From Epiperipatus broadwayi (Eukaryota > Onychophora > Udeonychophora > Euonychophora > Peripatidae): a DNA stretch of 64,000 nt. The first letter of the stretch is position 1, and each line of letters begins with the position of its first letter. This document shows, piece after piece, positions 48,174 through 61,498 of this stretch. The position numbers were made by a program, and so were the translations under genes. The stretch is from contig JAQFVV010000186.1 of the NCBI GenBank assembly GCA_028023455.1, positions 1 through 64,000 of the forward strand, given 5' to 3'. Under the pieces are notes generated by a model, which saw only the letters and a program-made list of their open reading frames with translations, was not told where the DNA came from and searched no databases.

Positions 48174-51100
48174 AAAAAAAATGTTTAAAGAATTATACAT
48201 CACTGATTGTTAATTTAATGTATTTATTATTATTTTTTTTATATTGTCAAATTACTTTGTAATCCAGGTAAATAATACTAAAACTATATGATTGTAATAG
48301 GTTTTTCCTTTCTTTTGTTTATATTATAATCAAATGATTATTTTTCTGGAAGAGGTCGCTAAAGTAAAAAAAAAAAAAAGATAGTCTGCTTTTAGTTTTC
48401 AAGGAAGGAACAGTGCTGAAATTTGGTAACTCAATTTTTTCATTTTATTTTGCAGAAATAAATGTAATCAAAGTAAAATTTTAATAATATAATGTGTGGC
48501 TAAATTTTTTTGATAAGATATCCTGATTTTCTTTGCCATCTACCTATTTAAAGACCTTTTATACTTAAAAGTTTATTGTCTCGTGCTAAAGTTCAAAAAA
48601 ATGACAGATGTAACTAAAAGAGTCACGAAAAATTATATTATATCTAAATTAAGGAAAAGAAGCGATTTCCAAGAAAAGATTAATTATTTATTAACTTTAT
48701 GTCATTTATTGATATTTTCTTGGTATAGAAAAAAAAAAAAAATAATTGAAAGAAATATTTTGAAACCAAGGAAAATCAACTAGAAACATTTTCGCACTCT
48801 TTCTCAATATTGTCTGCCTTTACAAGTAATGTAGTTACATACGTTAAAATATGTTTTATTCACCAAGAATTGTCTGGAAATAATAATAATGATAAATAAG
48901 ATTAAATTATGCACCTGTATATTTTAAAAAAAAAAAAAATATAAAAAAAAAAATATATAAACTTTCTCAGAGTAAATATAGGAACAGTTATATAGGGGCA
49001 TTCTTACAGAGAAGTTACCGTTAAAAAAATTTATAATTCCTAAAGTATGAACAAAACCAAATATCTTAGTGACTTAATGATAAAAATAAATGATATATTA
49101 TATTATACATCAGTTGGAATTATTAAAACTTCCTGTACCCGTAAATTGACTGCAGTTATTATCATAATAATCTCTCGGAAAATTGCGCATTTTCGTCCAT
49201 AAGTAAGCTAGCTAATAAGTATACGTATCGTCAATAAAAAAAAAAAATATTGTGTATGTTTATCGTCTATAGTCAAATATTCGTCTATGTTAGAAGTCTA
49301 TTTTTTTTCTTGGATCCCAAAATTGTAGTAGTTTAATTCAAGTAAGAATTAATCTTCAATTCTGCTATATGTTTCTTTACCTAATTTATTAAACGCACAA
49401 AATAGGAGAAAACTTTTATTTAAAGAAAATAATACCATGCATTTATTGTTTTAAACTTGCTTCGTGAAATACGACTGGATAAAGCTCTTCACCTGGACCA
49501 ATTGCTCAACAGAAAAACATTTTCTAATGAGAGAGTATGCACTTGTTAATTAATGATTGTTTAAAACTAAGTTATAAATGATATGTATTTTTTTTGTTAT
49601 ATCACATAGGTTAAAGTCTGTATGGTCAAGTGATATTTAATAGCCTTGTAATGACAAAAGTATGTTTTAATATAATTATTATAGGTTAAGTTGATATTTA
49701 ACACGAAAGAAAAAAATCTATAAAATATGTTTTAATTATTACATACAATTGTAGGTAGAAATTTTGTATGTTAGATACGTAAAAGAAAAATATTTAGATA
49801 TTTAAGGGGTAAAATAAATATTGAAAATTATCAGAAGTAACTAAAAAAAAAAAATGCTATAACAAAATATTTCTTGTTAAAGTTTTGAAACGAATTTATA
49901 CTGTATTAATTGAGGAATTTATTCCTAATTATTCTTAAATAACACATCCACTTTATGTAGTTTAAGATAGTATGCTACCAACTATTTTGAATGTTCCTTT
50001 ATTAAAATTAAAATTATTATACTTTTATTCTATGATGTCCATTGATTTCAGATGTTGATCAAAGTATACACGGTAACATAAGTTTATTATAATCAGTGTA
50101 TTTACTTATCCTGCCCAGATATAGCATTGGTATATGCTTAATATTCGCATAGGTAATAATTATAATGTATTTATTTTGTGGGATGAAAAATGATCTCCCC
50201 AAAAGCTTTGTTTTCCATGAGAGGAAGATTTTAAATATAATGTTCGGGTATGTTTATAGCCCAAGTGATCGATTCTCATAGATAGGACGATCAAGAATTT
50301 ATCTAGCATTTAGTATGCTTCATTCGTTTAAATCCCAGGAGAGGATTGTATTTGGTGTGTGTTCGTTGTATGCCCAAGTAAGAGGCAAGAAACCACCAAA
50401 ATATTTTAATGTAGTAGATTAGTCTACAGACCTTCGTGGTTATTCCATATTCCTCATGTGAAAATAAAGAAAGCTCCACCATGGAAGGTGTCGATTATTG
50501 TGCTTAATTTTGAAAGTTCGGGCAAGATAAAGGTTATATTGGAGGTGTTAGTTCCTCAAGATCCACTTTAGTATAAATAGTGCGTTAGTAACTAAGATCA
50601 ATATCTGTATTGTGCTGCTAAATATTGCTAGTATTTGACAAGTAAATCAATGGAGAAAGTAATTAAAATTGCGTAGTTTTAAAACGCTTATTTACTGAAG
50701 GAATATTCAAATGCAATATTTAATTCTGGTTAGTAATTAAATAATACTCATATTTAAAATTATACGTATGAATAAAATTTGTATCATAACTTAAGTTAGC
50801 ATTAAGTTAAATGTAAGATGGTAAGTGTAACTTCTGATAACTGGCCTATAATTAGAATAGGTTATCCCATTAAGGACCATAAATAAAGTAAATGTATTAG
50901 AAATAAATTTAATATTTTGCGTATTGCATATGATTGGATTAATCATTTAAAAAAAAAAAAAAATAGTTAGTCAATAATTTTGAATAAAAGCTTCTACAAG
51001 GTTACCAAAAGTTAATAAACAATGTATTGGTAATGAAATGTACTTTTAGTTAATCAATCCATATGATTGCATACAGGAGAAGTAGTAACCTCTAGTCCAT

Positions 51101-52119
51101 AACCAAAAGAGTATACAGATTAATGTCAGTTATATTTTATATTTTTGTATTACTATGGGATTATTGAATAAATGTTCATATATTTTTTTTTGTGATAATA
51201 ATAAATTATAGTCTTGTTAAAATTTGTTGTAGATTCATTTTTTTGTTTTTATATGCTAAATATAAGTGTTTGCACAATATTTGCAAAACCTTTTCTTGAG
51301 TCCGAAATCATTCCAAATTCTTAAAAACTTAATATACCAGATAAATAAAGTTAAGCAGATCTGAATATGTCATTATATTTTAGTTTAATGATAATTATTT
51401 ATGGAGTTGAAAACTTAAGACTAAACATTCACCTTTGTGTAAAAAAAATAAAAAAATGAATTTATTCCCAAACCATTAACTTTGGTTGCACATTATTCCA
51501 TTCCCATTTAGTTAAATTGTCTAAGTAATAAATCTTAGTTATATTATTGTGTTGTCATGGATGATGGAAGGACACATAAAGCACCCTTGTCTTTTTATTA
51601 TTCTGACTGAGATTCTAAAAAAAAAAAAAAAAAAAAAAGGGCTGTGTTATTCAAAATTATACGTCATTATTGAATAGAATTATCATCTCTTTAAATAATA
51701 TAGCAGTGGATATGAGAGATGAAGACACATTGAATTTAAGTAAAATAAATGTTTCCTATAGCCGACCAGAATGCCAGTCATATGCGACAACACAATACTG
51801 CCACAATACTGCCGAGCATTTCCTTACATGAAACAAAGAACCCTGAGATTAATATTATTATAATTATTCTTTAAATTAATAAGATCAATTATTATTGTTA
51901 TTACAATCGTGGCATGGCTTAAGAGAATTGAATGTACAATTGTATTATATGAAAGGTATTTTAGATCATATTGGAAAAATAATGGATATGTTGCTTTGTT
52001 TTGGTTGCCTTAACAACAACCTGAAAAATTAGTGTCATGGGTTAGAAATAAAATAAATAAATAAATAAACTAATAAACAAAAAACTAATAAAACTTAGTG
52101 GGTTAGAATATATATATAT
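47637..52119. other. Long AT-rich spacer with poly(A) tracts
   Basis: A tracts at 48139-48181, 48928-48953, 50951-50964 and 51618-51638. CpG and G/C are slightly higher at 49140-49500 and 50200-50600, but no exon or promoter signal could be defined there. Confidence 0.4.
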
Positions 52120-52374
52120 AAGACTAAAGTGGACTTGGGCTGGACATATTGCCAGAAGAGATGATAATAGATGGACAATTGAAATCTTAAACCGGATTCC
52201 AAGAGATTGTAAAAGACCCAGAAAGAGACCATATGTGAGATGGATGGATGAAATAAAAAAGTGTGCAGGGATGTTGTGGAGAAAAGAAGCTAAAGATTGG
52301 AGAAGTTGGATTGAACTTGGAGAGACCTTCATCCTGCAGTGGATTGATAATGGTTGTTGATGATATATATATAT
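52120..52374 (+). pseudogene. 5'-truncated RTE LINE 3' end
   Basis: Encodes the RTE C-terminus from RLKWTWAGHIARRDDNR through WIPRDCK-like (here RIPRDCK) to the end, then the 3' tail TGATGATATATATATA. It is about 90% identical to the 28 kb element by eye, in one frame, and has TGG where that element has its premature TAG. Flanking ATATATATA on both sides may be a target duplication but is too simple to be sure. Confidence 0.88.
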
Positions 52375-53043
52375 AATGAAAATAATTACTTTTACTTTTT
52401 TTTTTGTTCATCTTTTACTGATGAAAAGTAGTTATATAAAAATAAAACTGACAGTTTAATCATCTGATTGTAGCAATCTTTGAAATTATTTTATATTTCA
52501 TTTGTCAGTGAAGTTATATGGGTGTTAATCCAGTTATTAATATTACACACTTTCTTGATTAGATTTTAGATAAAGAATTTTATCCATGTGATTCTTTAGC
52601 AGTTTAGAGGTTAATTAAATAGAACACCCTTGCTCTATTTCATACAGATAGTTTATGGTATTTTTTCACTGGTCGATCTTGTGATTAATTTATGAAATTT
52701 TCATACTTTAGCTGTGTCATCATCAGATATTAGTAGATCATCTTTTCTTCTTTCATGGTTGAGGCAGATGTATGTTTACAGCTATGATAGAACTACATTA
52801 TTCTTCATTCATGGAACACCATGGCTGACCATGTTGCCATGAGATAAACCACTAGAGATTCTAGCCATTGCATATTTAAAAAATAACACAGTCTTTATTT
52901 TTTGCAAGTAGATACACTGTATGGATGGTTTTTCACAATAAAAAACATTTTAGTACATGATTTCTGTCAGTATAAAACATATTCTGCCTTAAATTTACAG
53001 CCACCATCTTTTTTTAGATGTTATCAAGTATTTTTTGAACAAC
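52375..53043. other. AT-rich spacer, nothing recognised
   Basis: No supported feature. Confidence 0.4.
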
Positions 53044-53058
53044 AACTTGTTTCCATTT
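53044..53058. repeat. Left target-site duplication of SINE
   Basis: AACTTGTTTCCATTT, exact copy at 53169-53183. Confidence 0.9.
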
Positions 53059-53170
53059 GTCTTGCATTGGTGGTCGAGAGGTCAGCGTGACTGCCTTGCA
53101 CTTGCAGGCAGTTGCCCGGGTTGCGGGTTCGCGTCCCAGCCAATGCTATGACACTTAAAAAAAAAAAAAA
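53059..53170 (+). mobile_element. tRNA-derived SINE with poly(A) tail
   Basis: A 112-bp insertion between exact 15-bp duplications. The body 53064-53146 is tRNA-like: acceptor-type ends GCATTGG and CCAATGC pair perfectly, an A-box-like TGGTGGTCGAGAGG lies near 53067, and the B-box GGTTCGCGTCC is at 53126-53136. The ends resemble a glycine tRNA (inference from recall of that tRNA's ends). The cloverleaf is distorted, with an enlarged anticodon-type arm (ACTGCC/GGCAGT), so it is not a working tRNA. The A-tail at about 53157-53170 implies mobilisation by a poly(A)-recognising LINE rather than the RTE element. Confidence 0.88.
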
Positions 53171-53183
53171 CTTGTTTCCATTT
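53169..53183. repeat. Right target-site duplication of SINE
   Basis: AACTTGTTTCCATTT, exact copy of 53044-53058; its first two bases overlap the A-tail. Confidence 0.9.
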
Positions 53184-54687
53184 AAACTTCAAATTCCATC
53201 TTGATGCTGTGTTTATTGAAAAACAGGTTAATTCTTCCCAGCTCTTATAAATGTTATCAATTCATGTTTTTCAAAAACTAAGAGAGAAAAAAGCAGATAA
53301 TGATGAATTATATTTGGAAACAAAAAAGAAAACGGAAAAAATAAAATTTTTACTAGTTTTAGTAATACAAATTCATTTTGGAACACTGCATTTATATAAT
53401 TGAAGTTCAGTTTGCTTAAATTCTGTTGTGGAATTAAATAACTTTTATTTAACTGTTTTATTTCCTTTTTCCTTTTAAAATTTAATTTTATAATTCGTTA
53501 ACAAAAACGTTTTATTTCTTTTATATACAGAAAAAGTAGTTTGTGGTGAAATGCAAAAAAAAACTCCAAATACTCAAATGCGACTTAACCCTTTATTTAT
53601 TGAGGATTTAGAATTTAAAAAATGCTGTTATTTATTATCACTACATGTGATCTCATATTTAATGCTTGTAACTGCCTATACATCACTACAATCTGTATAT
53701 CTGCAATTTGTTGTTTGTAAGATTAAGATATTCTTATTAAAATGATAGCTGTAGGTAGAGAAGTTAAGCAATGATGCTGATTATTTAATATCTATTTAGA
53801 TGTTATGTTGATAATGATGAAATTAGTATAGGAGATAGAGATTTCATTGTATCTAAAGATGTGACAATATTCATAGATATTGAGGATGAGCTTAATAAAT
53901 TCTTGTATAGAAATGTTAGATCTCATTAAAAGTTTGACTTTAAAATGAACATGATTAAATTAAAACTACGAAAATAGATATTGAGAAAAGTAATAAGGGA
54001 AAGAATTAAACAAGAAATTATTTAACTAGATTCTGTCATCAGTGAATTCACTGATAACTGATATTGTGATAATAAAAATTAAATTTATTTTAATAACATG
54101 AAACTCACTGTTTTATTTTATAAGGACAATTAGGAAGGGGATAATAGGCTAAGAATAAAATACTGGCACCTTTAGCGATTAATTTGAAGAATAAAAAATG
54201 TAAAGATATTAGCTATGAAGAAGTTTAAAAAAAAAATAAAGCAATCCATGAAGAAAAAAAAAATTGGATTGGATATGTACTTAAGATCAGATAAGTTGTA
54301 AAAGATATAATGGAAGAGTGTATAGTAGATATATAAAAAAGAAACAAAAAAAAAGGAAAAATTGATTTTAAGAAAGGAAATTTGGAAGAATGGAATGAAA
54401 TGATATACATAGTGATAGAGAGTGAAATTTATGAAAAAAAAAAAATCAAATAAATCGGCTTTATATCGGAAAAGGAATTAGAAAGATTTGTATATTGTCA
54501 CTACTTTTTCACATTATATACTAAATATTAAATGAGAAAAGTCAGATTTAATGAAGGTTAAGATTGATTCACAATTGGTAGAGAAAATACCAAGTATAAA
54601 TATATTACTATAATTTTCAGCTTTATTGATGAGGTTCTCTCGCATATTTTAATGTAATGTTAGAGTGTCATATTCTATAGTATAAGA
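53184..54687. other. AT-rich spacer, nothing recognised
   Basis: A-rich throughout. The 53551-53745 ORF has no recognisable domain. Confidence 0.4.
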
Positions 54688-55455
54688 CCCTCAGATTGTT
54701 TCTTCTGGTATTATCCTCAGATTGATGGCTATTCTGGCACTACCATTGGATTAATTCCTGTTATGGTACTACTCTCACATTGATCCCTGTTCTAGGATTA
54801 TCCTCAGATTGATGATTACCCTCAGATGGATTTCTGTTCTAGTACTACTATCAGATTTATTTCTGTTCAAGCACTACACTCACATCAAGTCCTATTCTGG
54901 CACTACCCTCAGACTGATTCCTGTTCCAGGATTATCCCCAGATTGACTGTTTCAACACTATCCTTACATCAATTCCTGTTCTGGTATTACCCTCAGATAA
55001 ATTCCTGTTCTGGCACTACCTTCAGATCAATTTTTGTTTTGGCACTACCCTCAGATTGATTCCTGTTCTAGCATTATCCTCAGATCAATTCCTGTTCTGG
55101 TATTACCCTCATATAAATTCCTGTGCCAGTACTACCCTCAGATAAATTGATGTTCTGGCACTACCCTCAGATCAATTCTTGTTCTAGCACTACCATCAGA
55201 TTGGTTCCTGTTCCAGGATTATTCTCTGATTGATGACTGTTCCAGAATTATCTTCAGATCAATTCCTGTTCTGGTACTACCCTCAGATCAATTTCTGTGC
55301 CAGTACTACCCTCAGATAAATCCCTGTTCTCGCATTACCCTCAGATTGATTCCTGTTCCAGGATTATTCTCAGATTGATGACTATTCCAGCACTATTCTC
55401 AGATCAATTCCTCTTCTGGTACTACTCTCAGATTGATTCTTGTTCCAATATTTCC
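54688..55455. repeat. 29-bp minisatellite, about 26 units
   Basis: Consensus unit ATTCCTGTTCTGGCACTACC then CTCAGATTG. The period is 29, with a few shorter or longer units near the left end. Positions after CAGAT alternate between TGATT, CAATT and AAATT, giving higher-order variants. It is not a multiple of three and has no spacers, so it is neither coding nor a CRISPR array. Confidence 0.95.
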
Positions 55456-56059
55456 AGTGCTTGAACTTCTTATGAACTTCTCTGCAATAAAACTGTTAAA
55501 TTATATATTTTTTATACATTCTATACCATTTCAATTACATTAATAATTTCAACAATCGTTAGTTTTTACATTTCAAAATAACTTTTATTTGCACAAAAAG
55601 TTATATACATCGTATAACGGAGTTCTTGGTTACAATCAGGTGTGATAAATCTTGTACTATAGGTAAGTACGAATCATGAAGAAGTAAACATATTATATAA
55701 GCAATTAACATACTATATAAGTAATGAACTACTAATGAGATTGAATACCAGAGAATAGTATAAATTAAGTTGTGAAATCATGTATGTCTAACAAATGGAA
55801 AATATTAAATTGAATTTGTAATGAGCAATAGATTTTAACAAGCGATAAAATGAGGTGAGTAACTTATAACAGCTTACTTTTTTAATGATTAAAAACTCAT
55901 TTTAAACCATACTATGACATCATAATAAAAAACTAACTGTTCATGGTGAAAATACATTAAAATTGTAAACCGAAACCCATTAATCATAATTACATCAAGA
56001 CTCATTAAAGATTGAGTTGTCAGTAAATTAGATGATAAGTAGAGGATCGAAAGTAAAAT
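55456..56059. other. AT-rich spacer, nothing recognised
   Basis: No supported feature. Confidence 0.4.
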
Positions 56060-58820
56060 TTTATTATAAGTTGTTTATTAAGGCATGTTCTAAGTTGGCA
56101 TGCAATCCCATGGTGTGTCAGGAATACATTATGCACATGACTATTGCTAAATCTTTAAATGACTCCATGTTTGCTCAGCAAGGCTAAGCAGGCATGTTCT
56201 TAGATCACTTTCTTTAGCTTTGTATAGTGACTTTAGGAAAAGCTCTTCAATTGAACCGACTGACTCTCTATCAAATAATACTTTACATCTAATCTTCCAT
56301 ATGATAAATTTTGCGAAAGTGTCCAGGTGAATGCAGCCAAAATTTCCATTTCTGAGTGCATCACTAAGGTGGACATTTATTGAGTTGTGTTCTGTAATTC
56401 TCAGTATGGTGATATTCTGTCGATGTGTCCACCACTCACATTGATACAGCATGTGTTCCATGGACTCACCATATCTTCCACAAAGGGTACAGATGGTATC
56501 AATGTTGTGTCCCCTCTGGTAGCAAAGAAACATCACAGTAGGTAAGGCTCCAATGTTGGTCTTCATCATAAAATCCACAAACTTTAGTTCCAATTTCAGG
56601 AACTTGGCCAGCTTCACAAGATGAGGGATTGCAACTGGAAGAAGATTCTGTGTCTTATATTTACCAGAGTGAACTAATTGATATGAATTCCAGTAAGAAA
56701 TTTTTTCCATCAAACATGGAGTTAGAGGTTTTGATACTATTGATGATGATAGTTAATTGTTGTTGCAATCAAATATTTTTTTACTAGGGGATGGGCAATC
56801 AGTGGGGATTATTTTTTTCTAGGGGAATGGGACTTTCTATGTTTATGTTGTCTTGAAAAATTTTAACAAGGACATTGTAAGTCCTTTGCATCAGAAATAT
56901 TTTTATTGAGTGCAGTCCTAATCTGTTGAGTTTCTCTTGGTTTTTGCAACAGATTAAGGCTGATGACAGTGATTTGCCTCCCTGGCACAGCTTTCTGCAT
57001 AGTGATTCAACCTCGTGAATAAAGCAAATTGGTGATGTAAAACCAACTAGATAATAAGTAATTTTTGGTATTATAACAGTATTGCCCTTTCCAAAGAGGG
57101 AAAGGTAAATTTTAGATAGTGAATTAATAGTGTTTTCAATCTTTAAAAGTAATGAAATTTTGAATTTCTTTTCTCATGGCTGCTGGAGAAGAAGCAAGAT
57201 TAAAAACAAGAAATTTCTGTGGGGGAGCTTTTAGTCTACCAGATATTTGCTTCCCAGTCAGGATGGATCACATTGCTGACTTCGCTCCATTAACTCTGAG
57301 ACCAAACTTGCAGGAGAATTTGTCTAAGAGTTTCTCAAGACTAGTGAACTCATCCTGAGATGAGACAAACACAACCTCATCATCCATATAGGAAATGTGG
57401 CATATGCTCTCTCTCAGCAAAGGAATGTCAATCCCAGGAAGAATAGACTCAATGTGCAACAGCAATGGGTTCATGTAGACTGGGAAGAGTAGTGTGCTTA
57501 GTGGTGAGCCCTGAGGGATTGATACACAGGGCCAAAAGCCAGAAGCAACTCTTCTATCCAGTGAAACACTTCTCTGTTAAGGAGAATGAACTCAATCATC
57601 TGAATGTTGGCCAGAGGCATAGGGAGTTCCTCCAGTACACGAAGCAGCACATCGATCTTGATGCAATCAAAGGCTCCGGCAAAGTCAAGTTGAATTGCAA
57701 CTGGCCATAACATCCTTTTTCTGTGAACATGATCAATTAGGAGATGAAATCGACTGATAGTGTTGGCAGTAGAGCTCCCTTCACAAACTGATAGATAATT
57801 TTGCAATAATGTTTGCATGTATATCCTCTTTTATCAGGTCTTCACTGATTTTTTTTAGTTTTAAAGTTTCCAAGGATTTGGGCCTCCCATGCTCTTTATT
57901 ATTAGGGGCCCCCCCCTTGTAAAAAACCATTATTTTTCTTTTTCCACCCACCAAAAAAACATTTTTTAATATGGGAACTGACAAGGAGCATAAGTGAAGT
58001 AATAAGAATTTTGGTATTCCATGCAATTCGGGATGTGTTCTGTCAGGGAATGATGTAATCTTTGAAAGGATTCTTGCTTCAGTAATTTTATATTGATCAG
58101 AGTCTTTAGAAACAAAAGTTTTATGGATAACTGAAATGCCAAGTGGTTGGATTTTCTGACATAAATTTCCTGAATCCTTTTAAGCATGGAAGAGCCAGTA
58201 TAGCAGTTACCTTGTATCTCAATGGACCAAGGTGCCTTTGATCTTCTGCTAGAACCAAGAGCCCTCCTCAGATAGCCCCTGGTCCAGCAATGTTGGTGAT
58301 GGAGATATTGTCTGGCCCTTTTTATTGAAAAATACTCAGCAATCGCCTTTGTTTAGCCTTGTATTTGGATTAATGTAAAATGTTAGGAATGTTTTGTGCT
58401 TCATATGATAGGTTTTTAAGTTCATGTGCTACTGAGTTCACCTCATTGAGTAAGCAAACTGGAATTTTATTTTTAGCAGTACAAGCATTTATTAACTTGG
58501 TTAGTGTCTCTGTAAAAGTTTTCTTTACTTATGCAGGTAGTGTTAAAATTTTTGTTCTATGGAAGATGTTGTAAGCTTCGGAGATCAGTTTAATAGTGGC
58601 ATAAAACTTTGTAAGCATGTGAATTGTCCTTGGCATCTCAATGATGGGTTGTAGAGTGTTTTTTGAGATGATTTTAATCTCCAGAAAATAATGATCAGAG
58701 AATGTAATGGGCCACAGATAAGCTTCTATTTTTGATGATAAAGAAGGTGAAAAAAAGTAGATCAATAAGGGAAGGTGATGATTTGGTGTAGAAAGAGAAA
58801 GCTTCATCATCATTTTCCAC
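56060..58820 (-). pseudogene. APE-type non-LTR LINE, copy 3 (best preserved)
   Basis: Minus strand, from endonuclease tail to C-terminus. The APE end with ITFSDHYFLEIKI (SDH catalytic motif) is near 58700-58660. The family linker WTRGYLRRALG is near 58290-58255. RT motif A AIQLDFAGAFDCI is at about 57700-57660, motif B SIPQGSPLSTLLF near 57530-57490 in another frame, and motif C SYMDDEVVF near 57390-57365. The C-terminal ORF 56147-56713 (188 codons) contains a CCHC knuckle, CTLCGRYGESMEHMLYQC (C-x2-C-x8-H-x4-C), as in I/R1/Jockey-like LINEs. Frameshifts and stops separate the parts. A C-run at 57909-57916 marks one damaged spot. This copy defines the family better than copies 1 and 2. Confidence 0.85.
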
Positions 58821-59592
58821 TGAATTAGTTTTTTGTGATATTTGCAATATCAACAATCTTGAGTAATCTTAAAATAAATTATTAAATAATTTAGTTGCAT
58901 TAATGACAAGCTGAATGCCACAACTTTTAACTCTATTTTACATTTGCAGCTTTACACTTTAGACCATTATTTCTCTAATCTTACAACTATATTCAATGCA
59001 AAACATTTTCTGTTAGAAAAATTTTCAAGAGAGAAATGAAATTTACATTTCTGTACAAAGCCTCAATTGGCCCATACTTGAATATTTTTTTAAAGAATTT
59101 TGATCAGTTGTGATAAATATCTTTTAAAAGAAAAAGACAGCCATAAAGATTCTACCAACTAATGGCTCTGCTAAAAGGATTTTTGTAACAATATGTTTTA
59201 TGAACATGTCTTATTTTCTCGTGTACAAAAATATACAATTATTCAAGTAGTACTCTTTATAGAAAGCTGTAAAATTCTTACCCAAGGAGACCTCCACAAT
59301 TCCTTTCTTATACTCATCAGAATAGCTTTTTTTGCACTCATCTTATCTGATGATCAGAATATTATTCCTTTTAATGTTACCATTAAATCAAGTTGAAACT
59401 AACTGCGCTTTATAAAATAAATATTTACATATGTTACTGCAATTTATAACATCTAAAAACTATTGCATAGTAAATCATAGGATTTCATACTGTATGTTTG
59501 TAATTTAGACTCTCCTCACACTATCAAACCTAAATGCTTCAGACTGGCTTAGATATATAGAAAGACAAGTAAAGTAGAGGGTGGACCACCCT
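58821..59592. other. AT-rich spacer
   Basis: The block TGCGCTTTATAAAATAAATA at about 59403 recurs at 59732 on the other side of the half foldback element, suggesting a duplicated flank. Confidence 0.5.
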
Positions 59593-59710
59593 TTTCTTGT
59601 AAAATTCTGTTTTGTGTTTACAGTTTGATCACTATTTAGATAAGCCATCATAACATCTGATTGGCTGACAGATAAGTATTATAATAAGCATGAGAGGTTT
59701 GCAGCCTTTC
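59593..59710. mobile_element. Half copy of the 26.4 kb foldback family
   Basis: Matches the right arm of 26539-26664: TTTTGTGTTT, ATCTGATTGGCTG, ATAAG and GCAGCCTTTCAA in the same order with many differences. The left arm is missing. The adjacent duplicated TGCGCTTTATAAAATAAATA suggests a rearrangement. Confidence 0.6.
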
Positions 59711-61256
59711 AATTTAATTTCAACTAACTGTCTGCGCTTTATAAAATAAATATTACTTACATTAAATCAAGTGTTAACTGAAGATTTGAAAGACAGGAAT
59801 GGTAACAAAAATGATTATAGTTAAGAATAGTTTGTTCACACAAAAAACCATAAAAAAATGCAAGCACAAAAATTCAAAACATGTTTTTGAATTTCACACA
59901 CAAATCTTAAGTATTATAATGATTCAAAAATGACACAATCACATCCATTCGATATCAAGTATGCAAATTACAAATACTTACAAATTATTTATAATAACCC
60001 TGCTTGGGTATTCTTTTTTAAAACTTTTTTTTAATTAGAAAGATTGATGATTTAACTTAAGCTAAACTTTGATTATTAAAATCACTTCATTACTTTAATA
60101 AAGTTTTTCAGGAGAGAAAAAAGTGTTTTAAGAAAATTAATTTTTCTTTTATCTTGAATATTTAAAAGCTACCATGCTGAAATTCTAAAACTAAATCAAA
60201 TATTATAAATCTAAGTATTAAATATAAATAAAATCATATGTTGTGATATAATATGAAATATTTTTATGTAACAGCAATAATATATATATAATAATAACAA
60301 TAATCATATATATAAAAGCTTTTTTTGGCAAATATTAATTTTTGCTCTTTACAATGTGATTGATTTAAATATATGTAAAAGCAGCATAATGGATTAAACT
60401 TCTTTCCATTTTCGATGAAATAAAATAAGTACCTAAAATATGTATAAATAAAATTATAAATTGTCTGATATACTTAATTTTGGTAGATAAATTGTTTCTC
60501 TATACAGGTAGAATTGCATTTGTTGAAAATGATCGTTGTGAAAATACAAAAAAAAAAACCCTATATAATTTATATTATCATTTATTTAAAGTATTAATGG
60601 TTATTTATCCATTCATTACTTTATAATTCAATATGTCCATCATATTGTAAGATGTGGTCTTACACTCCATCAAAACCATTAAAAGCACCCTTACCTAATT
60701 CAGACCTGATACCCACAATAACAACATTCTCTTCATATAATATAAATCAAATTATATGTATAATGAGAATACAAATCAAATGAAACTTATTACCAAAAGA
60801 TAATGTTTCTATAATTAAACATTTAATTTTTTATATAATAAAACGTTTAACAAATGTATGATAAATACATCTAAACTACAAAATTTAGACATTAATACTT
60901 ACCTTTGTTGTAAAAATCTCTCATCAATTATTGTTTAATTTATACACATTACAACAATATAAGCAGAGGATGATCAAATTTAGATGCAAGCCAGGAAATT
61001 AAAAAAAACTTGAAAGAATGAAATACTAAATAAATTTCTTATTGTTATTAATTCATCATATATATATGTGAATCATAAACAATGATGTAAATAATTAATT
61101 CAATGCATGAGAAAACCTGCTGTTTGAAAACATCAAATTCACATTAAAAATGAATGACATCATTTTGGTGATTATCAAAATATATAAACAAATGACTCTT
61201 CTCAAAAATCAGATCAAAAACTCTTATCGGCTAACCAACATATACATTTTGTAAGC
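59711..61256. other. AT-rich spacer, nothing recognised
   Basis: Only TA-rich simple sequence near 60276-60315. Confidence 0.4.
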
Positions 61257-61498
61257 GGAAAAATTGAACTTTTGGTTCAAACAGATATCTCATTGGATAC
61301 AGATTAAAGCTAGAATAAAAGTATACAGATTTAAACCCAGAAAACTAACGGATTTTGAATTATAAATCCCTAAAACAGGAAAAATTGAACTTTTGGTTCA
61401 AACAGATATCTCATTGGATACAGATTAAAGCTAGAATAAAAGTATACAGATTTAAACCCAGAAAACTAACGGATTTTGAATTATGAATCCCTAAAACA
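61257..61498. repeat. Recent 121-bp tandem duplication
   Basis: 61257-61377 and 61378-61498 are identical apart from about one base (TATAAATCCC versus TATGAATCCC). Each starts GGAAAAATTGAACTTTTGGT. The near-identity indicates a very recent event; such segments often vary in copy number between individuals. Confidence 0.95.

Noticed and set aside
49140-50600. Slightly higher CpG region as a second promoter or gene
   Set aside because: No start codon with splice donor, no conserved motif and no ORF of note could be found.
53064-53146. Functional tRNA gene
   Set aside because: Acceptor ends pair but the T and anticodon arms do not fold properly, and the poly(A) tail plus target duplications show a retroposed SINE.
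54688-55455. Regular short repeats suggesting a CRISPR array
   Set aside because: Units are contiguous 29-bp tandem copies without unique spacers, and the context is eukaryotic.
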